A stretch of DNA of 15,715 nucleotides from Chloroflexota bacterium (GTDB lineage Bacteria > Chloroflexota > Anaerolineae > Anaerolineales > E44-bin32): assembly GCA_026390045.1 (NCBI GenBank), contig JAPLGR010000335.1, positions 1 to 15,715 on the forward strand. Direction: 5' to 3'. The notes beneath the pieces were generated by a model, which was given only the letters and a program-made list of their open reading frames with translations, was not told the DNA's origin and made no database searches. Both the position numbers and the translations under genes were made by a program. Below, piece by piece: positions 5,435 through 13,396 of the stretch. Numbering within the stretch: the stretch's first letter is position 1; every line of letters starts with the position of its first letter.

Positions 5435-7661
5435 TGCGGATTTTCTGAAGAAGCTCACCGCGACATTCCAGGTGGAAGCGCGAGAGCACGTGCAGTCCCT
5501 TGGCACGGGCCTGCTGGAACTGGAGAAGGCATCCGGCCCGGAGGCGCAGCTGCCGATCGTCGAAACGCTTTTTCGCGAGGCGCACAGCCTCAAGGGTGCC
5601 GCCCGGGCGGTCAACGCCGGGGAGGTCGAGCGTCTCTGTCATACCCTCGAGGCCTCCTTTGGCGAGCTCAAGGCCGGCACGCGTGCGCTCTCAGCCGAGT
5701 CACTCGATGGGCTGCACAGGACCGTGGCCGCGCTGGGCAAGCTGATTGACGGGGATGAACCGGGCGCCCCTGTGCCCTTTAGGGCAGCAGAAACCGCCGC
5801 GACCATGGCAGCCGCGGCAGCCGACCCGGACGCGCCCACCGCCCCCCCGGTGCAGGCAAGTGCCACGGACACCGTGCGCATTGCCAGCAGCAAGCTGGAT
5901 GCCATTTTCGTGGAGGCCGAGGAATTGCTCAGCGTCAAGCTGGCCCAGGCCGAACGCGGGCTGGAGCTGCGGGAGCTGTCAGGCCTGGTGGCCGACCGCG
6001 ATCGGTTCTGGGCAGAATCCATGCCGCTGGTCCGGGCCCTGCGGCAGCAGTTCGGAGACTCGGGCGACGAGCCGGCCCGCGCCGACGGCGGAGGTGCGGG
6101 GACGCAGGGGCTACCGGCCCGCCTGGTCGCGCTTGTGGACCGGGAGCGGGAGCATGCCGAAGCGGTCAGCACTCGCGTCGCGGAGCTAACGCGCGCCACG
6201 GCCAGCGACCGGCGCACCTTCGAGACCCTGGCGAATCGTTTGCTGGAGGACGCAAAGAAGGCCCTGATGCTGCCGTTCGCAACAATCCTTGCCGGGTTTC
6301 CCAAGATGGTGCGTGACCTGGCCAGCGACGCCGGTAAGGATGTCGCCTTCGAAATGAGCGGCGCCGATACCGACGTCGACAAGCGCATCTTGGAGAAGAT
6401 TAGAGACCCGCTCTTGCACCTGGTCCGCAACAGCGTCGACCACGGCATCGAGCAGCCCGCCGAACGCACCCGCCTGGGCAAACCGCCGCGCGGCAGCATG
6501 AGCCTGGCCGTTGCCCAGGTCGGGGGCAAGGTCGAGATCAGGGTCAGCGACGACGGGGCCGGCTTTGACCTGGCTGGCATAAGGGCGGCGGCGGTCCAGG
6601 CCGGGGTCGCCACGGCGAGCGCGGCAGGGGCGCTCAAAGACCAGGAGGCCGTGCGGCTTGCGTTCAGGTCCGGGGTCACCACCTCCCGCAAGGTGACGAC
6701 GGTATCGGGTCGCGGCCTGGGCATGGCGATTGTCAATGAGAACGTGGCGAAACTGGGCGGGACGGTGAGCATCGAATCCACGCCGGGCGCCGGTGCAACG
6801 GTACGGATCGTGCTGCCGGTGAGCCTGGCCACGCTGCGCGGCTCGCTGGTGCGCGCGGCCAATCGCGAGTTCATCATCCCGACCGCACATGTGGCCCGGG
6901 TCATGCGGGTCGCGCGTTCGTCGGTCAACAAGGTCGAAAACCGCGACAGCATCTGCGTCGACGGCAGCACGCTGGCCCTGGTCCGGCTGACGGACGTGCT
7001 GGGCCTCCCCCCGGGACCGTCCGGCGGCGGCCCGGCGCCGCTGACGGTCCTGGTTCTCGAACACGGGCAGGTGCGCATTGGCTTTTCGGTGGATCAGGTC
7101 ATCGGCGAGCAGGAAGTGCTGGCCAAGCCGCTTGGTCCCCTGCTTCCCCGCGTGCGAAATCTCGCCGGCGCCACGGTGGTCGGCACGGGCAGAGTCGTGC
7201 CAATCCTCAATGTGCCGGACCTGCTGCAGGCCGCGGTCGGCTTCGCCCGGGCAACCGGGCCGGAATCCCGGCCCGGCGCGCCGGCAGAGGAGACCCGCGT
7301 CAAGAACCTGCTGGTGGTTGATGATTCCATCACCGCCCGCACCCTGCTGCAGAATATCCTCGAATCCGCCGGCTACGAGGTCAAGACCGCTCCCGAAGGC
7401 GCTGCCGGCTATGCCGCGCTGCTTGCCGAGCCGTTCGACCTCGTTGTAGCCGATGTCGAGATGCCCAGGATGGACGGGTTCGAGTTGACCAGGCGCATCC
7501 GCAGCGAACCGAAGCTGGCTGAGTTGCCGGTGGTGCTGGTGACGGCGCGCGAAGCGAAGGAAGACCGCGAACGCGGCATTGACGCCGGCGCGAACGCCTA
7601 CATTATCAAGAGCAGTTTCGACCAGACCAACCTGCTTGAGGTCATCGGAAAACTGGTATGA
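5418..7661 (+). CDS. cheA: CheA-REC hybrid chemotaxis-type histidine kinase (WspE/FrzE-like)
   Basis: This 747-residue cytoplasmic kinase autophosphorylates under receptor control and passes phosphate to receivers. The domains in order are: HPt/P1 (1-110) with phospho-His H56 in REAHSLKGAAR; an Ala/Pro linker with no P2 domain; a long P3 dimerisation hairpin (about 150-290) with a flexible Gly/Ala tip; P4 ATPase with N-box HLVRNSVDHGIE (N338), G1 SDDGAGFD (D378) and G2 GRGLGMAIV (~431-439); a P5 CheW-like domain (~450-610); and a C-terminal receiver (~636-747) with VVDDS, phospho-Asp D679 in VADVEMPRMDG, LVTAR and a conserved lysine in YIIKSS. All catalytic residues are present. The fusion to a receiver and the long P3 match WspE. 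ATG 5418 overlaps the MCP stop; ATG 5382 would add 12 poorly conserved residues. The stop overlaps cheB (ATGA). Confidence 0.95.
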   Translation: MKTQPDADFLKKLTATFQVEAREHVQSLGTGLLELEKASGPEAQLPIVETLFREAHSLKGAARAVNAGEVERLCHTLEASFGELKAGTRALSAESLDGLHRTVAALGKLIDGDEPGAPVPFRAAETAATMAAAAADPDAPTAPPVQASATDTVRIASSKLDAIFVEAEELLSVKLAQAERGLELRELSGLVADRDRFWAESMPLVRALRQQFGDSGDEPARADGGGAGTQGLPARLVALVDREREHAEAVSTRVAELTRATASDRRTFETLANRLLEDAKKALMLPFATILAGFPKMVRDLASDAGKDVAFEMSGADTDVDKRILEKIRDPLLHLVRNSVDHGIEQPAERTRLGKPPRGSMSLAVAQVGGKVEIRVSDDGAGFDLAGIRAAAVQAGVATASAAGALKDQEAVRLAFRSGVTTSRKVTTVSGRGLGMAIVNENVAKLGGTVSIESTPGAGATVRIVLPVSLATLRGSLVRAANREFIIPTAHVARVMRVARSSVNKVENRDSICVDGSTLALVRLTDVLGLPPGPSGGGPAPLTVLVLEHGQVRIGFSVDQVIGEQEVLAKPLGPLLPRVRNLAGATVVGTGRVVPILNVPDLLQAAVGFARATGPESRPGAPAEETRVKNLLVVDDSITARTLLQNILESAGYEVKTAPEGAAGYAALLAEPFDLVVADVEMPRMDGFELTRRIRSEPKLAELPVVLVTAREAKEDRERGIDAGANAYIIKSSFDQTNLLEVIGKLV

Positions 7662-8737
7662 TGAACGTCGAAGCCCCAGTCTCCAAGCCGCACTCTCCCC
7701 GCATACGCGTCCTGGTGGTCGAGGACTCACCGGTCATTCGCGATTTTCTTGTACACATCCTTAACCTGGTGCCGGATGTGCAGGTGGTGGGTGTGGCAAA
7801 TGACGGCGAGAAGGCCATCGACATGGTCCGAGACTGCCGCCCCGATGTCATTACAATGGACATTCACATGCCGAAGATGGATGGCTACGAGGCCACTCGG
7901 CGGATCATGGCGACGCAGGCGACCCCGATCGTCATCGTCAGCGGCAGCTCCACGATCGAGGAGTCGGTGACGGCAATCAGGGCGCTCGAAGCCGGCGCCC
8001 TCGCCGTGGTGCCCCGGCCCTACGCGTTCGCTCACCCGGAGTTTGGCTCAAGTTCGGCCAGGCTCGTCGAGACCGTGCGGCTGATGGCGGGGGTGAAAGT
8101 CGTCCGGCGCTGGCTGCAGCCCGGGGGTAAGGAAGGTGCCGAGCGGCCGGCAGTGCCGGCGCCCGCCCGAACCGAAATCCGTATTCTCGCCATCGGTGCC
8201 TCGACCGGCGGACCGGCAGTGCTGGCGACCATTCTTGCGGCGGCGCCCAAGGATATGCCCTTCCCCGTGCTCATCGTTCAGCACATCTGCGAGGGTTTCA
8301 CGTCGGGGTTCGTGGAATGGCTGGCCCAAACCTCCGGGCTGCCGGTGCAGGTCGCCGCGGACGGCATAATGCTCTTGCCCGGTCACATCTATGTTGCGCC
8401 AAGCGGCGCGCACATGGGGGTCACCAGCGCCAACCGCGCTGCACTTGATGCCGGTCCCCCGGAAAACGGGGTGCGGCCCGCGGTCTCCTACCTGTTCCGT
8501 TCCGTTGCCGCGGCCTTCGGCAGGCATGCGGCCGCCATCATTCTCACGGGAATGGGGGCGGACGGCGCGGAAGCCATGAAACTGGTCCGGGACCGGGGCG
8601 GGTTGACCGTCGCCCAGGACCAGGCCAGCTCGGTCGTGCACGGCATGCCGGGCGAGGCCATTCGCCTTGGGGCGGCCGCGCACGTGATGGCGCCGGAAGC
8701 CATCGGTGTGTTTCTGCGCGGCCTGGGGGGAAAGTGA
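7658..8737 (+). CDS. cheB: CheB protein-glutamate methylesterase (WspF-like)
   Basis: This 359-residue protein has a receiver (about 16-135) and a methylesterase domain (about 170-357), the standard CheB layout. The enzyme removes methyl groups (and may deamidate) from receptor glutamates, opposing CheR, and is activated when CheA phosphorylates its receiver. The receiver shows LVVEDSP and phospho-Asp D68 in TMDIHMPKMDG. The esterase triad is visible as S182 (GASTGG), H209 (VQHICEG) and D302 (GMGADGA). One oddity is that the usual Lys-Pro at the end of receiver beta5 is Arg-Pro (VVPRPYAF), which could change phosphorylation chemistry. The start is ATG 7658, overlapping the cheA TGA; ATG 7661 directly follows and cannot be excluded. 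The last codon overlaps the next GTG start (GTGA). Confidence 0.95.
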   Translation: MMNVEAPVSKPHSPRIRVLVVEDSPVIRDFLVHILNLVPDVQVVGVANDGEKAIDMVRDCRPDVITMDIHMPKMDGYEATRRIMATQATPIVIVSGSSTIEESVTAIRALEAGALAVVPRPYAFAHPEFGSSSARLVETVRLMAGVKVVRRWLQPGGKEGAERPAVPAPARTEIRILAIGASTGGPAVLATILAAAPKDMPFPVLIVQHICEGFTSGFVEWLAQTSGLPVQVAADGIMLLPGHIYVAPSGAHMGVTSANRAALDAGPPENGVRPAVSYLFRSVAAAFGRHAAAIILTGMGADGAEAMKLVRDRGGLTVAQDQASSVVHGMPGEAIRLGAAAHVMAPEAIGVFLRGLGGK

Positions 8738-11637
8738 AGAAAGCGGCCATGCGAACCGACATCCTCCTCGTCGAGGACAGCCCCACGCAGGCGCTGCGGA
8801 TGGAGCAGTACCTGAAGCAAGAAGGCTTTACGGTCGCCGTTGCGGGTGACGGGGTCGAGGCGTTCCGCTTCCTCGCCCGGGAACAGCCGCGACTCAAATC
8901 CCCGGGCGACCACGCGATGCACGAGGTTTTCCAGCGGCTGCTTGCCGGTGCGACGGATCCGGTCGAAGCGGCCGCTGCCGGCTGCGTGCTCATCGTGGAA
9001 GACAGCCCGACCCAGGCGGCCCTGCTCGAGGAAACGCTGCGGGTTCGGGGCTACCAAACGCAAACGGCTGTCAACGGCAAACTGGCGCTGAAGGCCGCGC
9101 GCCGGCACAGGCCTGACCTCATCATCAGCGACATCAGGATGCCGGTCATGGACGGTATCCAGCTCTGCCGCGAGGTCAAACTGGATCCCGACCTGCAGGG
9201 CATTCCCGTGATCCTGCTGACCACCCTCTCAACACCGGCGGACCTTCTATCCGCCCTGGAAGTGGGGGCGGATTTCCACATTCCGAAGCCCTACCAGGGC
9301 GACTACCTGGCGGCGAAAATTGCCGAGCTCCTTTCCTGTCGCGGAGATGGAGGCCGCGCCCACCCCGGGACTCCCGCGACCATGACCCACGAAGGGGAAG
9401 TCTACCAGATTTCGGCAACCCGTGAGCACATCCTGCATCTGCTGCTTTCAACCTACGAAGTTGCCCTCCAGCAGAACCAGGAGCTGCTGGCGACGAGGGA
9501 GGAGCTCCTGCAGCTGAACACCAAGCTGGAGGAGAAGGTGCGGGATCGCACATCCATCCTCATGGCGGAGATTGCGGAGCGCAAGGTGGTGGAAGAGCGG
9601 GGAATGCTTGCCCGCGAAGTGCTGGACATATTGAATCGTCCTGAGAAAGCTGAGTACGCGATACCAGACATCCTGCTGCTGGTAATGAAACGCACCGGAA
9701 TCGAGGCCTTGGGCATCCGCCTGCGCGAAGGCGAAGACTTTCCGTATTTCGAGTCCAGAGGCTTTCCTGATGATTTCCTGAAGAAGGAGAACCACCTCTG
9801 CGCCCGCGACGCAGCGGGGACGATCGTGCGCGACACGAAGGGGATCCCCGTGTTGGAATGCATGTGCGGAAACATCATTTCCGGGCGGACCGACCCGACG
9901 CTGCCCTTCTTCACCGAAGCCGGCAGTTTCTGGACCAACAGCACCACGGACCTGCTGGCCAGCACCACCGAGAAAGATCGCCAGACGCGTACTCGCAACC
10001 GATGCAACAGCGCGGGGTACGAGTCGGTGGCCCTGATCCCCCTGCACACGGGCGGCGAAGTCATCGGCCTGCTGCAGCTCAACGACAAGCGTCGCGACAG
10101 GTTCACACTGGAGATGATCAGGTTCTTTGAGGGGTTGGGCGCCAGCATCGGCATTGCTATCGCGCGAAAGTACGCCCTCTTGCGCACCGAAGAGCTGGCG
10201 CGTTTCCCCGCGGAGAACCCGAGTCCCGTGATGCGCGTCACCACTGGGGGTGTGCTTCTGTACGCAAACCAAGCCAGTCAGCCGCTGCTCCAGGAATGGG
10301 GAATCGGGATCGGCTCTCCGATACAGAAGGACTGGCTGCAACTGCTCGAAAAGACTATTGCTGACGGGGCCGCAACGAAGGCGGACCTGCGGTGCGCCGA
10401 TGCGACATTCAGCGTGACTGCAAGGCCCGTTTCGGATTCCGGCTATGTCAACCTTTACGCGCTGGACATCACCGAGAGGTTGCTGATGGAATCGAAGCTG
10501 CACCAATCGCAGAAGCTCGAAGCCATCGGCACCCTGGCCGGCGGCGTGGCACACGATTTCAACAACATGCTTGCCGTGATCCTCGGGTACACCGACCAGG
10601 CCTTGAAGAACCTGTCCGCCGAGCACCCGGTCCACACGACGCTGCAGGAAGTGAAGACTGCCACGCAGCGCTCCATCGACCTCGTTCGCCAGCTGCTGAC
10701 CTTTGCCCGCAAGCAGGTCATTTCCCCGAAGGTGTTCGACCTCAACGATGCCGTGATGGACATGCTCAAGATGCTGAGAAGGCTGATCGGTGAGAACATC
10801 GAGCTGCTCTGGATCCCATGTAAGGATCTATCACCGGTGAAGATGGACACCTCACAGATCGATCAGTTGCTGACCAACATATTGGTCAACGCCCGCGACG
10901 CGATATCCGGTGCAGGCAAGGTGACCATTGAGACCGGCCATGCCGAGTTCGACAAGGATTACTGCGCGCGTCACGTCGGGTTCACCCCGGGTCAGTTTGT
11001 CATGCTGGCGATCAGCGACAGCGGCTGCGGCATGGGCAAGGATACCTTGTCCCGGATTTTTGAGCCCTTCTTCACCACCAAGCCGCTGGGACATGGAACG
11101 GGGCTTGGACTTGCCACCGTGTACGGCATCGTCAAGCAGAACAACGGCTTCATCAACGTGTACAGCGAACCGGGGAAAGGCACAACATTCAAGATCTACC
11201 TGCATCGTTGCAGCGAGGCGGACGAGACGGCTGCAGCCCTGCCGCGGGAACATGCCGAGCCCCAGACAGGCACGGAGACCGTGCTTTTGGTCGAGGACGA
11301 GGAGGCCCTGCTCACACTCGGGGAGATCATGCTCAAAGAACTGGGCTACACCGTGATTGCCGCCGGCAGTCCGAACCAAGCCATCAGGCTAGCCGGCGAA
11401 TACGCGGGCGACATCCACGTGATATTGACCGACGTGATGATGCCGGAAATGAGCGGCCGCGACCTGCAGCAACGACTGAGCCTCCTGCGGCCGGGAATGA
11501 AATGCCTCTTCATGTCGGGTTACACCGCCAACAGCATCGCCCACCGTGGCATGCTCGACGAAGGCGTCCACTTCCTTGCCAAGCCTTTTTCCAGCGAAAC
11601 GCTTGCCGAGCAACTGCGCGAGGTGCTGTCCGGATGA
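8734..11637 (+). CDS. Large hybrid histidine kinase: half REC, REC, GAF, PAS, HisKA, HATPase, REC
   Basis: This 967-residue protein has no membrane segments and is cytoplasmic. Residues 8-53 are the front half of a receiver (ILLVEDSPTQ) that stops before the phospho-Asp. A complete receiver follows at 84-205 (IVEDSPTQ, D133, IPKPY). Next come a STYE-type linker and coiled coil (~220-288), a GAF domain (~290-477) with four cysteines C356, C376, C378 and C424, and a PAS domain (~487-585). The HisKA domain has H607 in GGVAHDFNNML. The ATPase has NILVNARDA, DSGCGMG and GTGLGLATVYG. The terminal receiver has D900 in LTDVMMPEMSG and LAKPF. The protein looks like a competent hybrid kinase that takes input from a receiver and a GAF sensor. 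Its GTG start overlaps the cheB stop (GTGA); ATG 8749 is an alternative that would lose five residues only. Its place directly after cheB is where wspR would stand. Confidence 0.9.
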   Translation: MKKAAMRTDILLVEDSPTQALRMEQYLKQEGFTVAVAGDGVEAFRFLAREQPRLKSPGDHAMHEVFQRLLAGATDPVEAAAAGCVLIVEDSPTQAALLEETLRVRGYQTQTAVNGKLALKAARRHRPDLIISDIRMPVMDGIQLCREVKLDPDLQGIPVILLTTLSTPADLLSALEVGADFHIPKPYQGDYLAAKIAELLSCRGDGGRAHPGTPATMTHEGEVYQISATREHILHLLLSTYEVALQQNQELLATREELLQLNTKLEEKVRDRTSILMAEIAERKVVEERGMLAREVLDILNRPEKAEYAIPDILLLVMKRTGIEALGIRLREGEDFPYFESRGFPDDFLKKENHLCARDAAGTIVRDTKGIPVLECMCGNIISGRTDPTLPFFTEAGSFWTNSTTDLLASTTEKDRQTRTRNRCNSAGYESVALIPLHTGGEVIGLLQLNDKRRDRFTLEMIRFFEGLGASIGIAIARKYALLRTEELARFPAENPSPVMRVTTGGVLLYANQASQPLLQEWGIGIGSPIQKDWLQLLEKTIADGAATKADLRCADATFSVTARPVSDSGYVNLYALDITERLLMESKLHQSQKLEAIGTLAGGVAHDFNNMLAVILGYTDQALKNLSAEHPVHTTLQEVKTATQRSIDLVRQLLTFARKQVISPKVFDLNDAVMDMLKMLRRLIGENIELLWIPCKDLSPVKMDTSQIDQLLTNILVNARDAISGAGKVTIETGHAEFDKDYCARHVGFTPGQFVMLAISDSGCGMGKDTLSRIFEPFFTTKPLGHGTGLGLATVYGIVKQNNGFINVYSEPGKGTTFKIYLHRCSEADETAAALPREHAEPQTGTETVLLVEDEEALLTLGEIMLKELGYTVIAAGSPNQAIRLAGEYAGDIHVILTDVMMPEMSGRDLQQRLSLLRPGMKCLFMSGYTANSIAHRGMLDEGVHFLAKPFSSETLAEQLREVLSG
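8755..8892 (+). other. Half receiver domain at the kinase N-terminus
   Basis: The segment encodes beta1 with the acidic pair (LLVEDSPTQ), alpha1, beta2 (FTVAVAGDG) and alpha2, up to FLAREQPRL. The expected next residues (beta3 with phospho-Asp, beta4, beta5 with Lys) are absent in all three forward frames. A 30-residue linker containing HAMHEVFQRLLAG comes instead, followed by a complete second receiver that opens with the same EDSPTQA motif. This looks like an internal deletion in a tandem receiver pair. Confidence 0.65.
9391..9486 (+). other. Post-receiver STYE linker module, copy 1
   Basis: The segment runs from GEVYQI through ILHLLLSTYEVA to QNQEL. It is one of three diverged copies, one in each downstream kinase, always placed between the N-terminal receiver and the kinase coiled coil. 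It reads as a short beta pair followed by a long amphipathic helix. I do not know a named domain for it. Confidence 0.55.
9598..10164 (+). other. GAF-type sensor domain with four conserved-looking cysteines
   Basis: The segment has the alternating fold of a GAF domain, ending in SVALIPLHTGGEVIGLLQL and a long helix (FFEGLGASIGIAIARK). An insert between the early and late strands carries HLCARD (C356), ECMCGN (C376, C378) and NRCNS (C424). Several hydrophilic blocks around them (SFWTNSTTDLLAS) look strongly constrained. A metal, Fe-S or redox site is possible but not shown. Confidence 0.6.
11113..11140 (+). repeat. 28-bp exact direct repeat, copy 1 (kinase G2-box region)
   Basis: This segment is identical over 28 bases to 12838-12865 and in the same reading frame. 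It encodes ATVYGIVKQ just after the GTGLGL motif of the ATPase domain. The flanks differ, so the match is longer than its surroundings would predict. Confidence 0.8.
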
Positions 11638-11638
11638 C

Positions 11639-11643
11639 GGAGG
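11639..11643 (+). promoter_or_regulatory. Ribosome binding site of the second hybrid kinase
   Basis: GGAGG lies nine bases before ATG 11653. It selects that ATG over the in-frame TTG at 11647, which would be too close to it. Confidence 0.65.
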
Positions 11644-11652
11644 CAATTGACC

Positions 11653-13359
11653 ATGGATGAGATCCTTGTCGTCGAAGACAGCCGGACGCAGGCCGAGGAG
11701 TTGAAGCACATCCTCGAGGCAGAAGGCTACCAGGTCACGGTCGCGGCCAACGGCAGGGAGGCTTTGGAGTCGCTCGCCCTGCGGCTGCCCGCCGCCGTGA
11801 TCAGCGACATCGTCATGCCGGAGATGGACGGTTTCACCCTGTGCCGCAGGATCAAGGAAGACACACGCTCCCAGACAGTGCCGGTCATCCTTGTTACCGC
11901 ATTGCGCGACCCCGACGATGTGATCCGCGGCCTGGAGTGCGGCGCGGACAATTTCATAACCAAGCCGATGGACACGCGGTATTTCAAGGCTCACCTGCAG
12001 AGCTTGCTGCTCAACCGAGACCTGTATTCCCAGGATCAAACGCAGATGGGCATCGAGGTGTTCTTCGGCGGGCAGAAGCACTTCATCAGCTCAAACCGCC
12101 TGCAGATTCTCAACCTGCTTCTCTCCACCTACGACAGCGCGGTGAAGGTCAACCAGAGGCTTGTTGACGCCGAATCGAAGGTGGAGGAACACTCCCGGGC
12201 CCTCAGGAGCGTTGAAGAGCAGTTCGCGCAGGCGCAGAAGATGGAGGCTGTCAGCAGGCTGGCGGGGGGGGTTGCGCACGATTTCAACAACATGCTCATG
12301 GTCATCCAGGGGTTCACCGACATCATGCTCAGAAGCACTCCAGCCGAAAGCACGCATGTTCGCTATCTACAAGAGATCCGCAAGGCAACCGACAGGGCCG
12401 CCTCGGTCTCCGACCAGCTCCTCGCCTTCAGCCGCAAGAAGGTGTTCCAGCTGGAAATCTTCGACCTCAACTCGCTCATCGGGGAGACGACAAAGCTGCT
12501 CAATCGTCTCCTCGGCGAGAGTATCGCACTGGAGCTGTCGCTCGCCCCCGAGCGCTGCAGCATCAGCGCGGACCGCAGCCAGGTCGTGCAGATCCTCATG
12601 AACCTCGCCGCGAACGCCCTGGACGCCATGCCGAATGGAGGAACGCTCACGCTGAAAACCTCCTGCGGGCATCTGGACGAAGAGCAGCGGAAGCACCTTC
12701 CCGAAGCGCGTCCCTGCCGCTATGTGGTGCTCACGGTGGGCGACACAGGCATCGGGATGGATGCGGAAGTTCTCGGGCATCTGTTCGAGCCGTTCTTCAC
12801 GACCAAGGAGATCGGCCGTGGCACTGGCCTGGGGCTGGCCACCGTGTACGGCATCGTCAAGCAGAGCGGCGGCTTCATCCGGGGCGCGAGCGAGCCGGGT
12901 AAAGGCGCCGAGTTTTCTCTTTACCTTCCCGAGACCGACCCTGGGGACGAGAAATCGGCGCCCGATCCTGCCATGGTTCCGCCGGTGGCCCGCGAGGTCA
13001 TCCTGCTCGTGGAAGACGAGGAAAGCGTCCGGGCCGCCACCAGGCAGATTCTGCAGGAGAATGGGTACACGGTCGTCGAGGCGGACAACGGCCGGAAGGC
13101 TCTCGACATGTTCCCGCTTCTTGCGAAGAAACCCGACCTGGTGCTCAGCGACATCGTGATGCCGGAGGTCGGCGGAGCTGAGATGGCGGAGCAGCTGCGG
13201 CGCCTGCATCCGTCGCTGCCGGTGATATTCATGTCGGGGTATTCGGACCAGAGGGCACAGGAAGCCGCGCGGCTCCTGCCTCTCAGCGTTCTGCTGCAAA
13301 AGCCGGTGCAGCGGAAGATCCTGCTCGCCGCGATTCGGAAGGCGCTGGATGAAAGATGA
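11653..13359 (+). CDS. Hybrid histidine kinase: REC, HisKA, HATPase, REC
   Basis: This 568-residue cytoplasmic protein has no transmembrane or small-molecule sensor domain, so its likely input is phosphorylation of its own first receiver. REC1 (~1-120) has VVEDSRTQ, D52 in ISDIVMPEMDG and ITKPM. A STYD linker module and coiled coil follow (~133-200). The HisKA domain has H209 in GGVAHDFNNML. The ATPase has NLAANALDAMP (N-box near 317), DTGIGMD (D364) and GTGLGLATVYG (~390-400). REC2 (~448-568) has LLVEDEES, D500 in LSDIVMPEVGG and LLQKPVQ. All phospho-acceptor residues are present. It is a close relative of the kinase domain upstream, including an exact 28-bp match. GGAGG at 11639-11643 sets the ATG. 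A 37-bp gap follows before the HD-GYP gene. It may act as an intermediate in a relay from CheA, but its partner cannot be read from sequence. Confidence 0.92.
   Translation: MDEILVVEDSRTQAEELKHILEAEGYQVTVAANGREALESLALRLPAAVISDIVMPEMDGFTLCRRIKEDTRSQTVPVILVTALRDPDDVIRGLECGADNFITKPMDTRYFKAHLQSLLLNRDLYSQDQTQMGIEVFFGGQKHFISSNRLQILNLLLSTYDSAVKVNQRLVDAESKVEEHSRALRSVEEQFAQAQKMEAVSRLAGGVAHDFNNMLMVIQGFTDIMLRSTPAESTHVRYLQEIRKATDRAASVSDQLLAFSRKKVFQLEIFDLNSLIGETTKLLNRLLGESIALELSLAPERCSISADRSQVVQILMNLAANALDAMPNGGTLTLKTSCGHLDEEQRKHLPEARPCRYVVLTVGDTGIGMDAEVLGHLFEPFFTTKEIGRGTGLGLATVYGIVKQSGGFIRGASEPGKGAEFSLYLPETDPGDEKSAPDPAMVPPVAREVILLVEDEESVRAATRQILQENGYTVVEADNGRKALDMFPLLAKKPDLVLSDIVMPEVGGAEMAEQLRRLHPSLPVIFMSGYSDQRAQEAARLLPLSVLLQKPVQRKILLAAIRKALDER
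12049..12162 (+). other. Post-receiver STYD linker module, copy 2
   Basis: The segment runs from GIEVFFGGQKHFI through ILNLLLSTYDSA to NQRL. Its strand pair (EVFFGG...HFI) is clearer than in the other copies. Its position is the same as in the two neighbouring kinases: right after the receiver and before the coiled coil. Confidence 0.55.
12838..12865 (+). repeat. 28-bp exact direct repeat, copy 2 (kinase G2-box region)
   Basis: This segment is identical to 11113-11140 and codes the same residues in the ATPase domain of the second hybrid kinase. The copies are about 1.7 kb apart, in direct orientation. Confidence 0.8.
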
Positions 13360-13382
13360 CCAGCGAAAAATGGTCCTTAAAA

Positions 13383-13387
13383 GGGAG
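13383..13387 (+). promoter_or_regulatory. Ribosome binding site selecting the GTG start of the HD-GYP gene
   Basis: GGGAG lies nine bases before GTG 13397. No ATG suitable for the receiver N-terminus (KTILLADDEPG) exists nearby, so the GTG start is accepted. Confidence 0.65.
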
Positions 13388-13396
13388 AAGTGAAGA

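Noticed and set aside
4253..7730. Long open frames on the minus strand opposite the receptor and CheA genes
   Set aside because: They lie wholly opposite well-supported plus-strand genes, have repetitive low-complexity translations and no recognisable domains. In GC-rich DNA the strong third-position bias opens such antisense frames.
13360..13396. Promoter or terminator in the gap before the HD-GYP gene
   Set aside because: The gap is only 37 bp. CCTT/AAGG can form only a tiny stem and there is no T-run or clear -35/-10 pair.
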